A stretch of 64,000 nucleotides of DNA from Hyphodiscus hymeniophilus (lineage: Eukaryota > Ascomycota > Leotiomycetes > Helotiales > Hyphodiscaceae): assembly GCA_016508695.1 (NCBI GenBank), contig VNKQ01000005.1:868001-932000 (forward strand). The letters run 5' to 3'. The notes beneath the pieces are model-generated. The model had not been told where the DNA came from. It saw only the letters and a list, made by a program, of their open reading frames with translations, and made no database searches. How positions within the stretch are numbered: position 1 is the first letter of the stretch; every line of letters begins with the position of its first letter. The translations under genes were made by a program, and so were the position numbers. This document shows positions 11,089 to 22,740 of this stretch, piece by piece.

Positions 11089-11527
11089 CTATCTCTGCAG
11101 CCTATACGCATTTCCAAAAGTATACAGTCCATAAAGCGCCAATAGACTCAGTCCACTCGGCAGTGGCTTCTGGCTCCTGATCGCTCGAGGAATGGAAGAA
11201 CCGGCCAGGACAATTGAAGCTAAGAGTGCGAGTTCAACTCCATAAGTCTGGCGATTCTGGATTCGGTAACCTCCCAAAAGGTACTTGCAGCTGTCAGTAA
11301 TCTTGGCTGTGGAAAAACTTGGTGGACGCACGAGAACACCGACAGTTACACCTGCTGTAACGGATGGGATTGATCCAGTCTTGACATAGCCAAAAGTTCC
11401 TCCTGAGGCGCAGAGAGCACCAATAATGTATGCTGGCAGTTCGAGGCCCTGGGACAGTGAGAGGGGCATGTATTAGCTCGGTATCCTTGTAGTTGTAGTT
11501 TGACGATGTCAGAACATGACTCACCAT
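11089..11527 (-). CDS. TMEM14-family (UPF0136) membrane protein
   Basis: This is a small protein of the TMEM14 family; in animals a member acts at the mitochondrial inner membrane in haem maturation, and the fungal role is unsettled. Exon 1 is only the ATG (11527-11525). A 76 bp intron (11524-11449) starting GTGAGT and ending CCCAG follows directly. Exon 2 (11448-11332) opens GLELPAYIIGALCASGGTFG, which matches the family N-terminus. A second intron (11331-11284, branch CTGAC) leads to exon 3 (11283-11089). The protein is 104 aa with about three to four hydrophobic helices, ending GLYTFGNAYRLQR. A start at the ATG 11469, inside intron 1, would add an unlikely MPLSLSQ leader. The spliced model is preferred because it recovers the usual M-G-x-E-x-P start. 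Confidence 0.88.
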
Positions 11528-11873
11528 GTTTGTGAGATTCTGAGTTGACTGGGAAGACTTCAAGACGACGTGAGCTTCGCAAATTTGTACGTTTGAATGG
11601 CAAAGCGTTATGGAGAGGAGGTGGTCTGCTCAATGGAAAGCGTGATCGTTAATGCCAGAGCTCGGGATCTCTTCGGATCGGCTCTTAGAAGCTCCGACTC
11701 TGTACCTTGAGGCCACGCATCGAGCTCTAAGGACATAGGTATACACAAACAAAATCTCAACAAGTACAATCGAAACAACGAGCGACTACTTAGGCAGGCC
11801 TGACGTTGAGATTTTGAAGTCCACGCCAGTCCTAGATACACCGAATTCCTCCGCCTTCCGCCTCCAATTCGAA
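11528..11873. other. Divergent promoter between the TMEM14 gene and OST2
   Basis: 346 bp separate the two start codons. Apart from short shadow frames nothing specific is seen; both genes are probably driven from here. Confidence 0.5.
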
Positions 11874-12483
11874 ATGGGGCCCAAACGTAACGCTCGCGAT
11901 GTGACACCCTCAGTCTCCCACTCGCAGACCTCCACCACATCAGTCGGCTCCACCACTGTATCACCAAAAGCTCCTTCGAAGTCCGCCTCGAACCAAAACC
12001 CTGCAGACATTGCACTAGGAATATGGCAGAATTACCTCGACACTACACCGCAGAGAACTAAGTTGATTGATGTGTTCATGGCCTTCCTTGTCATCGTTGG
12101 AGTTCTGCAGTTCGTATACTGTGTTATTGCTGGGAACTACGTATGTGGCGGCAGTCAATGCTTGGAACAGAAAGTACTAATGTGTGATTTAGCCATTCAA
12201 TGCTTTCTTGTCTGGATTCTCCGCTACAGTTGGACAGTTCGTCCTCACCGGTACGTTGAGTGTGTATAATGAGACAAGGACTTGCTAAAAGATTCAAAGC
12301 GTCGTTGAGGATACAGACGAATGCGGAGAACAAGGCTTCCTTTGGAGAGGTTTCCCCTGAGAGGTATGAAGATCATGTTTGAGAACGGAAGAGAAATGCT
12401 AATATATTATCTACAGGGCGTTTGCGGATTATATTTTTGGAAGCTTGATCCTACACTTCTTTTGTGTCAACTTCATCAACTAG
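11874..12483 (+). CDS. OST2: Oligosaccharyltransferase subunit Ost2 (DAD1)
   Basis: This is a small integral subunit of the ER oligosaccharyltransferase, which transfers the glycan from dolichol to asparagine of nascent proteins. Four exons (11874-12140, 12193-12250, 12300-12363, 12417-12483) with introns of 52, 49 and 53 bp give 151 aa. The N-terminus is Ser/Thr-rich and cytosolic. Then come the DAD1 signature pieces: YLDTTPQRTKLIDVFMAFLV, GVLQFVYCVIAGNY, PFNAFLSGFSATVGQFVLT, SLRIQTNAENK and the end FADYIFGSLILHFFCVNFIN, which forms the last membrane helix. The motifs are split by introns but re-form exactly. Upstream in-frame codons (from 11814) are leader. Confidence 0.95.
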
Positions 12484-12606
12484 TTATATACCATACAAAA
12501 GAGGACTGCCATAAGGCGAGGGGATGTATGAATAGCAAAAGTCGACGGCGTTAAGCAACTTGTACTGGTACAAATCAAAATGTGATAAAAGGAATTGGCA
12601 TTTCTT
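12484..12606. other. Convergent 3' gap between OST2 and GRASP
   Basis: 123 bp between the OST2 stop and the GRASP stop. The transcripts very likely overlap at their 3' ends. Confidence 0.5.
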
Positions 12607-13729
12607 CTAGTCTACATCACTATGATCTGCCTTCTCCTCCACAGCAACAACTCCCTTTGGCGACCCCACAGCTTTCGAAGGACCAACTGCTTTTGGCGGA
12701 GGCGGAGGAGGTGTCGCAGCACTTGGCGCATAATCCACCTCTCTGCTCTTCTTCTCCCCCTCCATGAAATAATCATCCATCATCTTGTTCGGACTATGTC
12801 CATGCTTCTTTTCTCTCTTCTTTCCATGACCTGGAGCCGCCGGACTCACGATCTGGGCCGGAACCAAGAAATCCGTCGTTTCTGTTGTTGTAGCTGGGAC
12901 GAAGAATCCGTCTCCGCCTGAAAGACGCCTGCTCTCCTCGTTTGAGAATCGTGCGTTCTCTGTCTCGAATAACGTCTCTCCTGGTCCCGCAACAGGCTCG
13001 CTCAGCGGTGCTGGTATTCTGTGTAATGCCCCGTATCCTAAGACGCATCCTAAAGCGCCCTCTCCGCCCCAGTCCCGGCTGGGGTGGATGGTGACTTCTC
13101 GTGTGACATCGTACTCGTTGTTGTAGACGTATAAGCGGAGAGGCCTGCCAATATGGTCTTCTACCAATTCTCCAAGGCCACCTTCTCCGTGCAATATGCC
13201 TTCAGGTGTTCCGAGGATGTAATCACTGTAGGGGAGGAGTCCTGCTATGTCTGCGGGTGAGGATTGAGGAACGTCGAGAATGTGCCAGATATTCGAGACA
13301 GTGGAAAGTGAGGTCCACTGAAGAGTAAGACCTAATGAAGGACTATTTGGAGGTATGGGAACATGAATAGTCCTAGTTCTTTGGCCCTATAAAGCGTTAA
13401 TGGATATTAAATCAAGGGCCGAAGCGGCATACCTTTGCGCTCCAAAGGCCAAGTGTCACTGTGCTGCCAGCGCAATTACGGACTTCTTGGGCAAACAATT
13501 GGGGATCGGAGTCATCCTGCAACTGTCAGCAAACAGTCTCCAAGTGGTATAATTGGACATTCACAATCATGCGTCCGTTTATACCAACGATAAAGTCAAA
13601 CCATGGCTCAATCCCAAGCTCCAAGGTTGTGTTCCTGAGGACCTGAAATCCAAAGCCACCTTGGTTTGAGCTCTGAGCCGGAGAATCCGAATCCAGGCGA
13701 GAGATGAATCGATTGAGTGCGTTAAACAT
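12607..13729 (-). CDS. GRH1: Golgi reassembly stacking protein (GRASP55/65, Grh1)
   Basis: This is a peripheral protein of the early Golgi and ER exit sites, linked to tethering and unconventional secretion. Exons 13729-13565, 13516-13433 and 13386-12607 with introns of 48 and 46 bp give 342 aa. It has no N-terminal Gly for myristoylation. Instead the first residues (MFNALNRFISRLD) look amphipathic, as in yeast Grh1. Residues about 20-210 form the tandem PDZ-like GRASP domain: GGFGFQVLRNT, IEPWFDFIVGINGRMI, LGLTLQW, ILDVPQSSPADIAGLLPYSD, YILGTPEG, LYVYNNEYDVTREVTIHPS and GGEGALGCVLGYGALHRIP. The last 130 residues are low-complexity, Pro-rich and basic, as in the family. Confidence 0.95.
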
Positions 13730-14100
13730 ATCTGCACTATTTCCTCTATATTCATAACGTAGATCGACTTGTTTGAGGTGTGATGGTAGCAATGTGGTCA
13801 GCCTTGCGAGAATGTGGTCCGTGACCCAGCTTCTTTCTCGTGAATTCTCAAACCATCCTTGAAATTACCAACTGACCCCGAATAAAAAATGATGCATAGA
13901 GGTGTATATGTTTTCTCCCCATAGTATCTATTTTACTGACATCGCCAGGTTTCCTTCTTTGGTAGCGAGTGTCTGCACAGGCTTGTTGCTCAAGTTCTGA
14001 ACCTCGAGGGATCAGCCTTACTGTTCACTCGGACCCTCAACGCTCTTCTACGAGTTCAAGCTTCTCTACCGGATCTGAAGCTGTAGTTTTTCTCTCTCTT
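13730..14100. other. Upstream region of GRASP and of the disrupted TGS1 5' stretch
   Basis: 371 bp. A plus-strand frame is open from about 13966 without an ATG until 14101. It could be leader or an exon whose start I cannot place. Confidence 0.4.
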
Positions 14101-15196
14101 ATGCACACTCGTTCGTCGTTTGCTATACAAATTTTGGAACAGCGTCAGAAGAAACGACAACGCAAAGAGCGACAATTGCAAGATCTCCTTCGATCAGCAG
14201 GTGTGGATTGTCCAAACCTGAGCAAGCTCATTGGATCAACATTTGAAACACGGCGGCGAGCGAGCGTAAGAACACGGTCGCAATCTCGTATTCAGGTGGT
14301 CATAGAGAGTCGAGGCATACCTACATTTCCTGGCCTCTCTAACGAAGCTGTGGCTCAGGACACCGGCGATACGACCATTGGAGCCAAGAACTCCAAGTCA
14401 CGAGTAGCAGCTTTGAGTAGAAATCTAGATCAGACGGTCAGACAGGAATACGACACGAGCACAGGAGTCCGGCAGTTTAAGCCGCCAATAGCAAATACGA
14501 CTTCGTCCACAAAGCCAGGACAGTCCAACAGCCAACTTACAACGACAGGGTCCAGTATCTTGAGCCGGCATTCGATCCAGCAGCAAACCTTGATCGCATG
14601 TGGGCTAGAGTTTGGAGGGAATCTCTGCTGTACGAGCGCCAGTCTCCCGTCAAGCTACCCCAGTGACCAAGAAGAAGCAAAAGCTTCAAAGTTTTCCAGG
14701 ATCCAGAAAGAAGCGGCAACAGCGAAAGTCATTCCAGAAAGCAATCAATCGTGAGAGAAAGAAACGGCCAAGCAAGTCAAGACTTGCCTTGCTCGCCGGA
14801 TTGAACAAAGCATTGAAAGCACCGGAACGACCCCCACAACTAATTACGTTGGCCACCTTATCAGATTACAAAAGTATTCAAACGCGAAGATTGAAGGGAT
14901 TGAGTGTTCCTTTAGAGAGTTTGATTGCAGTTCCACGACGATTGTGAGGCGCCTCAATCAGGATTTCATGCAAGCGTCTCCCAGCCTTCGCTGATCTGAT
15001 TTCACCCTCTTCGGTGAAACCACAGTTCATTGTTCGATCGATTCTACCCACCTCTCAGTTATATCCTCCGCCATTGTCACAAAAGGGGCCGACCATCGCC
15101 GAGGGAGCAGAAAGAGAGTTTCTGTCTGTGATCGAGAAACGAACCTTTGAAGCGCCGCAGGGTTTAAGTCTGTTATCATACCTTCGATCATTGCAA
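14101..15196 (+). pseudogene. Disrupted coding stretch, probably the former N-terminal part of the TGS1 protein
   Basis: Protein-like text continues through this region but changes frame. Frame 1 (from ATG 14101) has a basic coiled part (RQKKRQRKERQLQDLLRSAG). Near 14480-14560 sense moves to frame 3 (FDPAANLDRMWARVWRESLL) and meets an in-frame TGA at 14664. Near 14755 sense returns to frame 1 (YVGHLIRLQKYSNAKIEGIE). Near 14987 it moves to frame 2 (FADLISPSSVKPQF), which then runs without break into the TGS1 catalytic exons. I could not find introns that repair all of these switches; at 14987 the two readings abut, leaving no room for one. Either the N-terminal extension has decayed, or the assembly has several indels here. 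Nup159 in this window shows likely indel errors, so the second reading is real. Confidence 0.45.
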
Positions 15197-16177
15197 ATGG
15201 GCACTTCAATCAAATCTCCTCAAAGTCTTTCTTCTCCAAAGGAGACAAGAGCGCACTACGAGCGCAAAAACAATGACGACAAAGATCCGGCCCATGATGC
15301 AGCTCAACAAGATCGCTCCATGATAGACGCCTCTGAAGACCAGAGCGAGGAGCTTCCTAAGGTACTCTTCCCACTCACGAGCGAATGTAAACATTACACA
15401 CATGTCTCACAAGTCGATTGGGATATCCAGAAGTGAACAAAACTGCTTCCGCCACCATGACCAAGCTGACCTATCTCAGATACTGGCATCAACGCAAAAG
15501 CATCTTCTCCCTCTATGACGAAGGCATTTATATGACAGCCGATGCTTGGTTCGGGGTCACCCCTGAGCCCGTAGCGAAGTATAAACTCACTCGCCATAAT
15601 AAACTACATTGCTAATTCTACCCACAGTAAAGTAGCTGATAACCTTGCCGCCTTCTGCCATCACTCCAAAAAGGTTATAATAGACATGTTCGCAGGTGCG
15701 GGCGGGAACACCATCGCATTCGCTTTGTCAGGCCGTTGGACTAAAGTAATTGGCATCGAGAAGGACGCCTCAGCCATCGCATGCGCACAACATAATGCCG
15801 CCATTTATGGTGTTGCAGACCAAATCACCTTCATAAATGAGGACTCATTCACCTATCTCACCGCCGATTCTTCATCAATCGACGTCTCCAAAAGCGTCAT
15901 ATTCGCATCACCACCTTGGGGAGGACCGGGTTACAGATCAGATGAAGTTTTCAACCTGAATACCATGGCTCCATACTCGATTAAGCAGATACATATTGTT
16001 TGCAGGGGTATGGACAGTGCTTTGTACCTGCCAAGAACCAGCGACCTGAGACAGATTGCGCGATTGGCTCCGGAGGGGAAGAAAGTAGAGGTTGTGCAGT
16101 ATTGTATGGAAGGAGCCAGTAAGGCTTTGGTGGCTTATGTGCCAGCCGCTGCTCCTGTTGCTTTAAGTGAGTGTTGA
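15197..16177 (+). CDS. TGS1: Trimethylguanosine synthase (snRNA/snoRNA cap hypermethylase), catalytic part
   Basis: Tgs1 converts the m7G cap of snRNAs and snoRNAs to trimethylguanosine using SAM. Exons 15197-15432, 15480-15578 and 15628-16177 (introns 47 and 49 bp) give about 294 aa from the ATG at 15197. ATG 15320 is an alternative start. The family order is clear: DIQKYWHQRKSIFSLYDEGI, WFGVTPEPVA, the SAM-binding loop IDMFAGAGGNTIAFALSG, the acidic strand IGIEKDASAIACA, ADQITFINEDSF, and the catalytic SPPWGGPGY. The end is uncertain. A strong GTGAGT at 16167 and CTTACAG at 16205-16211 could remove 45 bp and move the stop to 16234. The frame is open far upstream of 15197 (see the disrupted stretch), so a longer protein is likely in relatives. 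Confidence 0.85.
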
Positions 16178-16234
16178 AGGAGATAAGGATAAATTTGAAA
16201 AGCTCTTACAGATTTGTTGTGCCTGGAAGCCTGA

Positions 16235-16642
16235 AAGAGCGGAAGGCTTCAGCAACTTGCATATTTTGTTGCAGATCGAGTTTTGCTATATCCTCAGGCA
16301 GAATCTGAGTTGAATAGGCTGAGAACATCATGGAAATTGCGATGACCGCTATTTTCATTTCGCTAGACATTAAAATTGGCCAACGCTCGTACGAGATTCA
16401 GTTCAACGGGGCACAGAAATGATAGCAGATGAATGACCAATAAATCGGTAGGAACAAGAACTTCAATGAGTCGTCGCGGGAGCCTCTCCCTAGGCAACCA
16501 TTCCTTGGGGTTGAACAATGGGCAACCTGCAAGTGAGCCTTCTAATTGAGGCCCGAATCTCGAACCCATACCCACATTGTCACGGATTCATACTACTCAC
16601 GATACAGTGCAATAAGTGGTTTAGGAAATCCATTGTTATCTT
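16235..16642. other. Convergent 3' region between TGS1 and DOP1
   Basis: About 400 bp without a convincing frame. It holds the 3' ends of both genes; nothing else was seen. Confidence 0.5.
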
Positions 16643-19600
16643 CTACAATGCCTTAACAATACTCCTCTCATCAAATAAATCTCTCAAAAGCCCCATGCTA
16701 CACGCCTCCCAATCAGGCCCACCCATCGAGTACGTGCTCTCGAAAGCAAAAATGCTCAACTGGCTAAAGAAGGGTCTCAGCACCTTCCCTACCAATTCAT
16801 CCTTCCGCTCCCAGCTTCCCTCTTCACTGATCCCACCCGGCCCTATCAGCGGCTTCCGTGTCGAGCCCTGGACGGCTTGCGCATTTGCAGACTCTGTCTG
16901 CACGGCCGAGGACAAAGCGGTCAGCCCCAATTCTTCTGAGAGTTCGTCTACGAGGGCGGTGGGGTGGATGTTGGAGGGTCGGTAGACGGCATCGATGGTG
17001 TCGGTTATAAAGAGCCATTCGTGGAGTTGAAAATCATCGGGTGCGATGCAGAGCAATGTGTCTAGGAGCTTGCATGCTTGGAGGATGGAGTTGTTGTTGT
17101 ACGTTACGGCGGGCAAACTGTGGTCGGGCGCTACGACCGAGGTGATGGCATGGTGTAATTCGGCGTTGATTATGGGCCATAGAGTCGATAGGTGGACTGC
17201 GGATGTTTTGAGAGCCAGCGCACGAAGCAGCATATAGATGTCTGCACGCGTAGTGGAAGATGGAGACGATGTTGTAGTAGCTGCAAGTAGATCAACGATC
17301 TTCTCTTGCATCGCTTGTAGATCAGTGACGAAGTTGTCGCTCACATTGGCCAAAATGAGAGTGGATGCGCGGCGCAGAATTAGTTGCGTTTTCCGATCCG
17401 CTTCAAGTCGTGCAGAAGTTGCTCCCACTCCAAAGACGATTCCAGCTGTGGTGGGAGTTGTCAGTCGCGCGAGTAATTCTGACATCCGTTCCTTATCACT
17501 CAAAGTCCACTGTCTTAAAAGTGGGAGCCAGTCGCTCTCAACCAGTGCGACAGAGTTTCCGAAAAATCTAGGGTCGTTGAAAGCATCACCAAGATCCTTC
17601 CTCCAAGACTTCTGAGTGTTTGGCAGCCTAGTTAGTTGATAAAGAAGTACCAAGCTGCTCTTCGAGATATTATCCGGAAATGACTTCGACTTGAAGGTTG
17701 GTCCAATAACGCTCGTAGAGATCGTGTTTGCAGCAGACAGGACACGGTCTGGCTCAACCAGAATCTTTGGAAGATTCGGAGTGATATCTGCCAAAATACC
17801 AACAACATCGTCAGACCTAGATAAGGTGTGTGAGGTAGGATGGTCGTCGTTGTCGGACGCCGTTTCGGAGAACCCCATAGGCCTTGTGGTAAATATTGCT
17901 GTGAGCATTCGGAGGAAGAGATCCTGTTCATTGTTAGCAAGCTGCGAGTGGGATTTCGGAGTAAATAGAGACTTGCTCCAAGTTCTCTCCGCATCCTCCG
18001 CTGCTCCCCGAAATTTGTGTTATCAACTTTCTCGCCTAGAATAGCAGCGAACTCAAGGAGACTTGGCAGCGTTTGTCTATGAGGGAACGGATTTGCCAAT
18101 AGGTCTTTGAGGAACGTCATGCAATCCGTCCAAATCTCATCCATTGCATCGTCATCTAGCGATTTTGCATACTCAACCAAAAAGATCACGAGATCCGTAT
18201 CGTTCAAAGTGGACGTCAATGTTGACTTTCGAGCAGGATCCAAAGCAGTAGGATTCGTACGACTGTAAATTGCATTGAATATTGCGGGGATGGTGTGTTT
18301 TGGCCTCGAACCATCGAGTACATGCAGCAAATTGAACACAACCGGAGATCGAGTGCTTTGAGATCTGGATGATCTTTGCCAGACTTCGACAACGGTCTCC
18401 AAACACTCGAGAGTTTCAGCAGCGAAGAGATGTTCTAAAAGCCTGCGAGCACGGTTTCGCATGCGCAGAGACGTATATGTGAAGGAAGCTGCTGAGGCGA
18501 CATCCTGAGCAGTTCCATCGTGACCACCCCACGACCAGATCATAAAGCAGATACGTACAGCATCCTGGAAGGAGAGGAGCACGGTGAGTCTGTTGTTGGC
18601 GGTGACACTCCTTGCTTGTGGTGTTTCTGTTGTAAACACACCGGAGACCATATTTCCGAAGAAACCTTGAGGTTGATCTGGGCTCTTAACAACAGGTACT
18701 CTAATTTCATCACGCAACAGACGATCATGGCCTTGAGCTAGGACGTGTTCTAAACCGTTCAACAAGGAGATGAGAGTCGACTCAGGAGCCATCGTGCCTT
18801 CAGTGGTTGCTCCGGCATCCTTGAACGTTTTCTGGAGGTTGGAGAAGGTTTGTCCAACTTCCGAACAAAGTGTCTCTACCAAAGGTATGAGAATCTGAAA
18901 GATGCTTTCCGAGTACAAGGGGAGACACTCGGTAAGAAAGCTGACCCAGCTATCTAAGACGGGTCGGCTGCTTGGAGCTGCAAAGCCAGCTTGCAAGCAC
19001 GTCACAAGTGATACTGGTGGGGTTGGCAGGCTGACTGATCTACGGCCACCTCGATCTGTCGTTATAGACGGTCTTCCTGAAGATGTCTCTTGCGCTATTG
19101 AACGCTTTTGTTCCGTTGTTGGAGACAAGGGTGGAGCAATGGGCTGAGACGAATTTCGAATCTTCAACGACGCGAAAACTACATCCAGCAGTAATACTTG
19201 AATGAAAGGATCTGGCCCTTTAAGCGATTGTGATAAGAGATCGATTAGAACGTGCTCGAGCTGCAACTCTGCAAGAGGTGTGGTATAAGGGCTGAGCAGG
19301 ATCTGATGGAGTGTTGTCAAGGCTGTTCGATGAAGTTGACTGATTCGGGCCGTCAAATGATAGTTTTGGGGATCATGGCTTCCAGAAATGGCTCGTAGAC
19401 AGACATGCAGAAAAAATTCTAGTAGGCTAACTTCTCCATTCCGACCAGCTACTGAGGTTAGAAAGTTTCATGTTCCGTTTAAGCAATAGACTTACTGATT
19501 CGGTACAGCGAACGATGACTCGTATCCGTCGAGATGGAGTCCTCAGTCAGGGCTGCCCACAAGCCTTCAGAAGACCACCGAAGAATATTTGAGAGGGTTC

Positions 19601-22521
19601 TTAAATAGTATAGGCACTGATCTAGATCATCGTCGTCAGTATAAAGTTGGGCGTGGCTATCTAGGAATTGAGAGTTGTCTTCTGGGGCTGTTTGAAGGAA
19701 TCCGAATGTTGAAAATTTGGCCACGAAAAGGTGAAAAAGTCTGAAATTGTCAGCATGAAATCAGAATGGGCATGGAGCTATGTTACACACTTGTCGATAC
19801 CCACCCGACTTTGCAGCCACGTCTTCACAGTCATGAAAAGCTGAGTGCGTTCATCGAGGAGTGCATCGAGGAAAAGGAATAACGGTCTCGCCAACATAGC
19901 TTCGTAATCACCGATACCTGATATGCGGGCCAACCCCTTTTCGCTCGTTGACGCTTTAGATGACCTCCGGTCCAGGTGTCCTGCATTGTCTTGAAGGGTG
20001 TGTGTCCATAGAATACTGAAGCTTCTTCCAGGATCCGCATCACGAACTGCAAAGGTACCATTCATATCATGTTCCGCCATGAGATTGCAAATGGATGCTT
20101 CGATCTCATGGCTCGAGAATGATAATGTGGCCTGTAGTTGCCACAGATAACGGACGGTTTCAACGTGGTATTTCGGTTGGGAGGCAGAAAGGTATGACCA
20201 AGCTTGACGGACCAAAGGGTCTACTAAGCCGGAGAGCTCTGCCGGACTGATGTAAGATGTCGAGTATAAACTCGTTGTAAGTGATATGATAGAAGTAAAA
20301 GCCAAGAACGGCAGCTGAGAAGGCGCTGTCAATCTGGTGTGCATAGATGAGAGTAGATTTCGGGTATCAAGGCACAAAACTCTGGGTATTTTTGCCAGCA
20401 TCAGCACCAACAGCCTACTCTTGATTCCAGCATCAGCACTTGATACTGTATCAGAAAGGCTATGACATGTGAGGCTCCCACCGTCTCGAAGGAGGAGCTC
20501 GGCAACATCTCGAGCTGAGAACGGAGGTGGATATGCATCAAGATTTCCTTGATCTTGGACATAAAATGCCTTGATCTCCCGAAGGATCTCCTGATTAGAG
20601 TGTAAAGAAAGCGCACGTTCTCCAGAAGCTATGGTCGATTCGCTTGTTGATGCTCGTGTTTGAAAGGCCCGTTCAGGAATTAGCTCAACTAGTTCGGTAG
20701 CAATGCTCAAGGCTAATTTCGATACATCGTCTGGGATAACAGGACCTTCTGAGAGCTTTTTGTCTTTTGCATCATCGAGTATAGCCAACAATGTCAGCGT
20801 CGTTAACGGGGCGTGGATGAGAAGCATCTCTTCTTCTCGCACATTGAAGTGGCCGACAATGAAATTCACGAGGGATAGTTTATCGATTCTTTCTGTCGTT
20901 GAGATGTGTTCTGCGCTGACAGCCTGTGCGATCAAGCCAACAATCTCACCCCATATTAGCCCACTCTCAACACCGTCGAAAAAGACACTTGCGCTGCGAA
21001 GAACTTCTGTAAAGTCCGCTTTGGTGACTACTTTATCCTTGTATCGGCGCACGCTATTCACGACAGGTAAGAAGATATCGGGAACGACGAGGCCACCAAT
21101 CTCCCATCTGTCCATCAAGGACAGGCAGATTCGAAAGGGCCGAGCTCTCTCTACGGGATTTTCGGCGTCTCGGTTAATCATCTTTACAAGAGCCCTGATC
21201 AATGGTTGAAGCCCGAACTCCTCAAAATACCGAGTTCTTGACGATGAGTGGGCTGCTAAATGATCTCCAACAAGTGATGTTGGAGACTCGGGTCCATCAA
21301 TATCATGGCTCACTGGTTCGGGTCCTAGAAGCCAAGTCCATAGCCTCCTATTGAGGCTCATGTCTCTACGTGCCACGACACCTGCAGCAGCTGTGATAAG
21401 GAGCTCTAAGTCTTCGGTCTTGACTCGTTTTTGAAGCACACTGGCGTGGAGGGGTAGATGAGTCACCAGAAGATCCAGAAATCCACGTTGTATTAATAGC
21501 TGTTCATCTGCCAGACCTGCCGCAAAGCACCTCAGCAGGAGACCTGGTTCCGGGGAGGTCACAATTTCGGATAAGCTGTCCGTTGTTTTTGCTCGCTTTT
21601 CCTTATATGGCCCCTTAGAATCAATCTCTTGTGACAAAGATTGACCAAGTTTCGGTAGATTTCGCACAAGGTATGCTAAAGCACCTGATCGGCGGCTGGT
21701 GCTGGTTATCGTTGCGAGGAAGAAGCATTGCCAGAAATATTCGTCGCCACTGCTGTGAGTTTGATCCAGGGCTTCGCTCTGCACTGGTCTGACTGCTATC
21801 TTGAACCCATCGAGAAGTTTCAAAGTCCGCTCAAACTCCTCGCTTGTTTCGTCCTCTAAACCAGGTAATAACGAGAGTATTGCCGCTTTTAACGCTGGCC
21901 TAAGTGACCTCGGGTCGAGCTTCAGGAGGTATTTCTCTACCAGTTCGAGGAACGGCGTTCGTACGGATAGAGATGCAAATGAGAGGGTTGTTGACAGCCC
22001 GGGGAGGTATAGAGACAGATCCCGAGACAGCGCATCTTTACCTATCATAGAGAAGATGTATGCATAAACTTCGAGAGCTTTCTGGTGGACACCAGAGGGT
22101 AGTGAAGGATTGAGGCATTGTGCCAACCGCTTTGCGACAATCGCTTTGGAAGGGACATTGTTGATGGTAGCGGGATGTGCTTGCAGGGACTGTATATGCT
22201 CAGTAACATCTTTGGCAGAGAAGTAAGGGAAATGATTCAACCTTCAACAGGCGCCCCAGGAACGATATATAGTCTGCCCATTCTTCCAATGCAGAATCGA
22301 ATAGTGACAGGGACCTGTCCACCCCGCTGGCATACCGTCGGAATGTCTTGTCCTTGCTCGAAGGTTCATCTGCGGAGACAACAATTAGACTCTGCCGTAA
22401 GTGCCATACAAATAAACGTGCCTCCTAAATGATTTGTCCATTTTCGAGAGACTGGGGCTGCTGGTGAAGCTCTCCCTGAGCTCGGTGATGATCGCCCAGA
22501 GCCTGCTTCAAGAGCAGCCAT
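16643..22521 (-). CDS. DOP1: Dopey-family protein Dop1 (DopA)
   Basis: This is a very large peripheral protein of the late Golgi and endosomes. It works with Mon2 and Neo1 in recycling, and the Aspergillus member is required for normal development. Six exons give about 1879 aa: 22521-22410, 22369-22242, 22189-19791, 19740-19496, 19451-17977 and 17923-16643. The Dopey N-terminal domain is obvious: FRRYASGVDRSLSLFDSALE, EWADYISFLGRLLK, SKAIVAKRLAQCLNPSLPSG, VHQKALEVYAYIFSMIGKDA and AILSLLPGLEDETSEEFERT. Intron 5 (17976-17924) is a GC-AG intron with a perfect GCTAAC branch; splicing joins RRMRRELG to DLFLRMLTAIFTTRP as the family requires. Intron 2 (22241-22190) must be removed to give LLKSLQAHP. 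Intron 1 (22409-22370) is only 40 bp and is the least certain. Confidence 0.93.
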
Positions 22522-22740
22522 AGTTTCCGCGAGGATTCAAGGAGCAATTCAGAACAGATCGCAGCATCTTCTTCTCCTACTTGCAATTGTATCTCGGAAT
22601 GTGTGGTATTTACTACATGGCATTTTTTGTCAGTATTGAGGTTCCTCAAGTACGGTAGCCTACAGTACCGTACTCGCCAAGTAGAACCCCTGCTCCAACG
22701 TCAATTGATAACTCCGACTTCCCCTCCACATCCACAACTC
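22522..22740. promoter_or_regulatory. Compact divergent promoter shared by DOP1 and MON1
   Basis: Only 219 bp separate the two start codons. It contains a perfect 8-bp inverted repeat, GTACGGTA (22650-22657) and TACCGTAC (22666-22673), separated by 8 nt and closer to MON1. Both proteins act in endosome and Golgi traffic, so co-expression is plausible but only inferred. Confidence 0.6.

Noticed and set aside
19778..22240. DOP1 exon beginning NHFPYFSAKDVTE
   Set aside because: Those residues are translated intron 2; removing 22241-22190 gives the family junction LLKSLQAHP.
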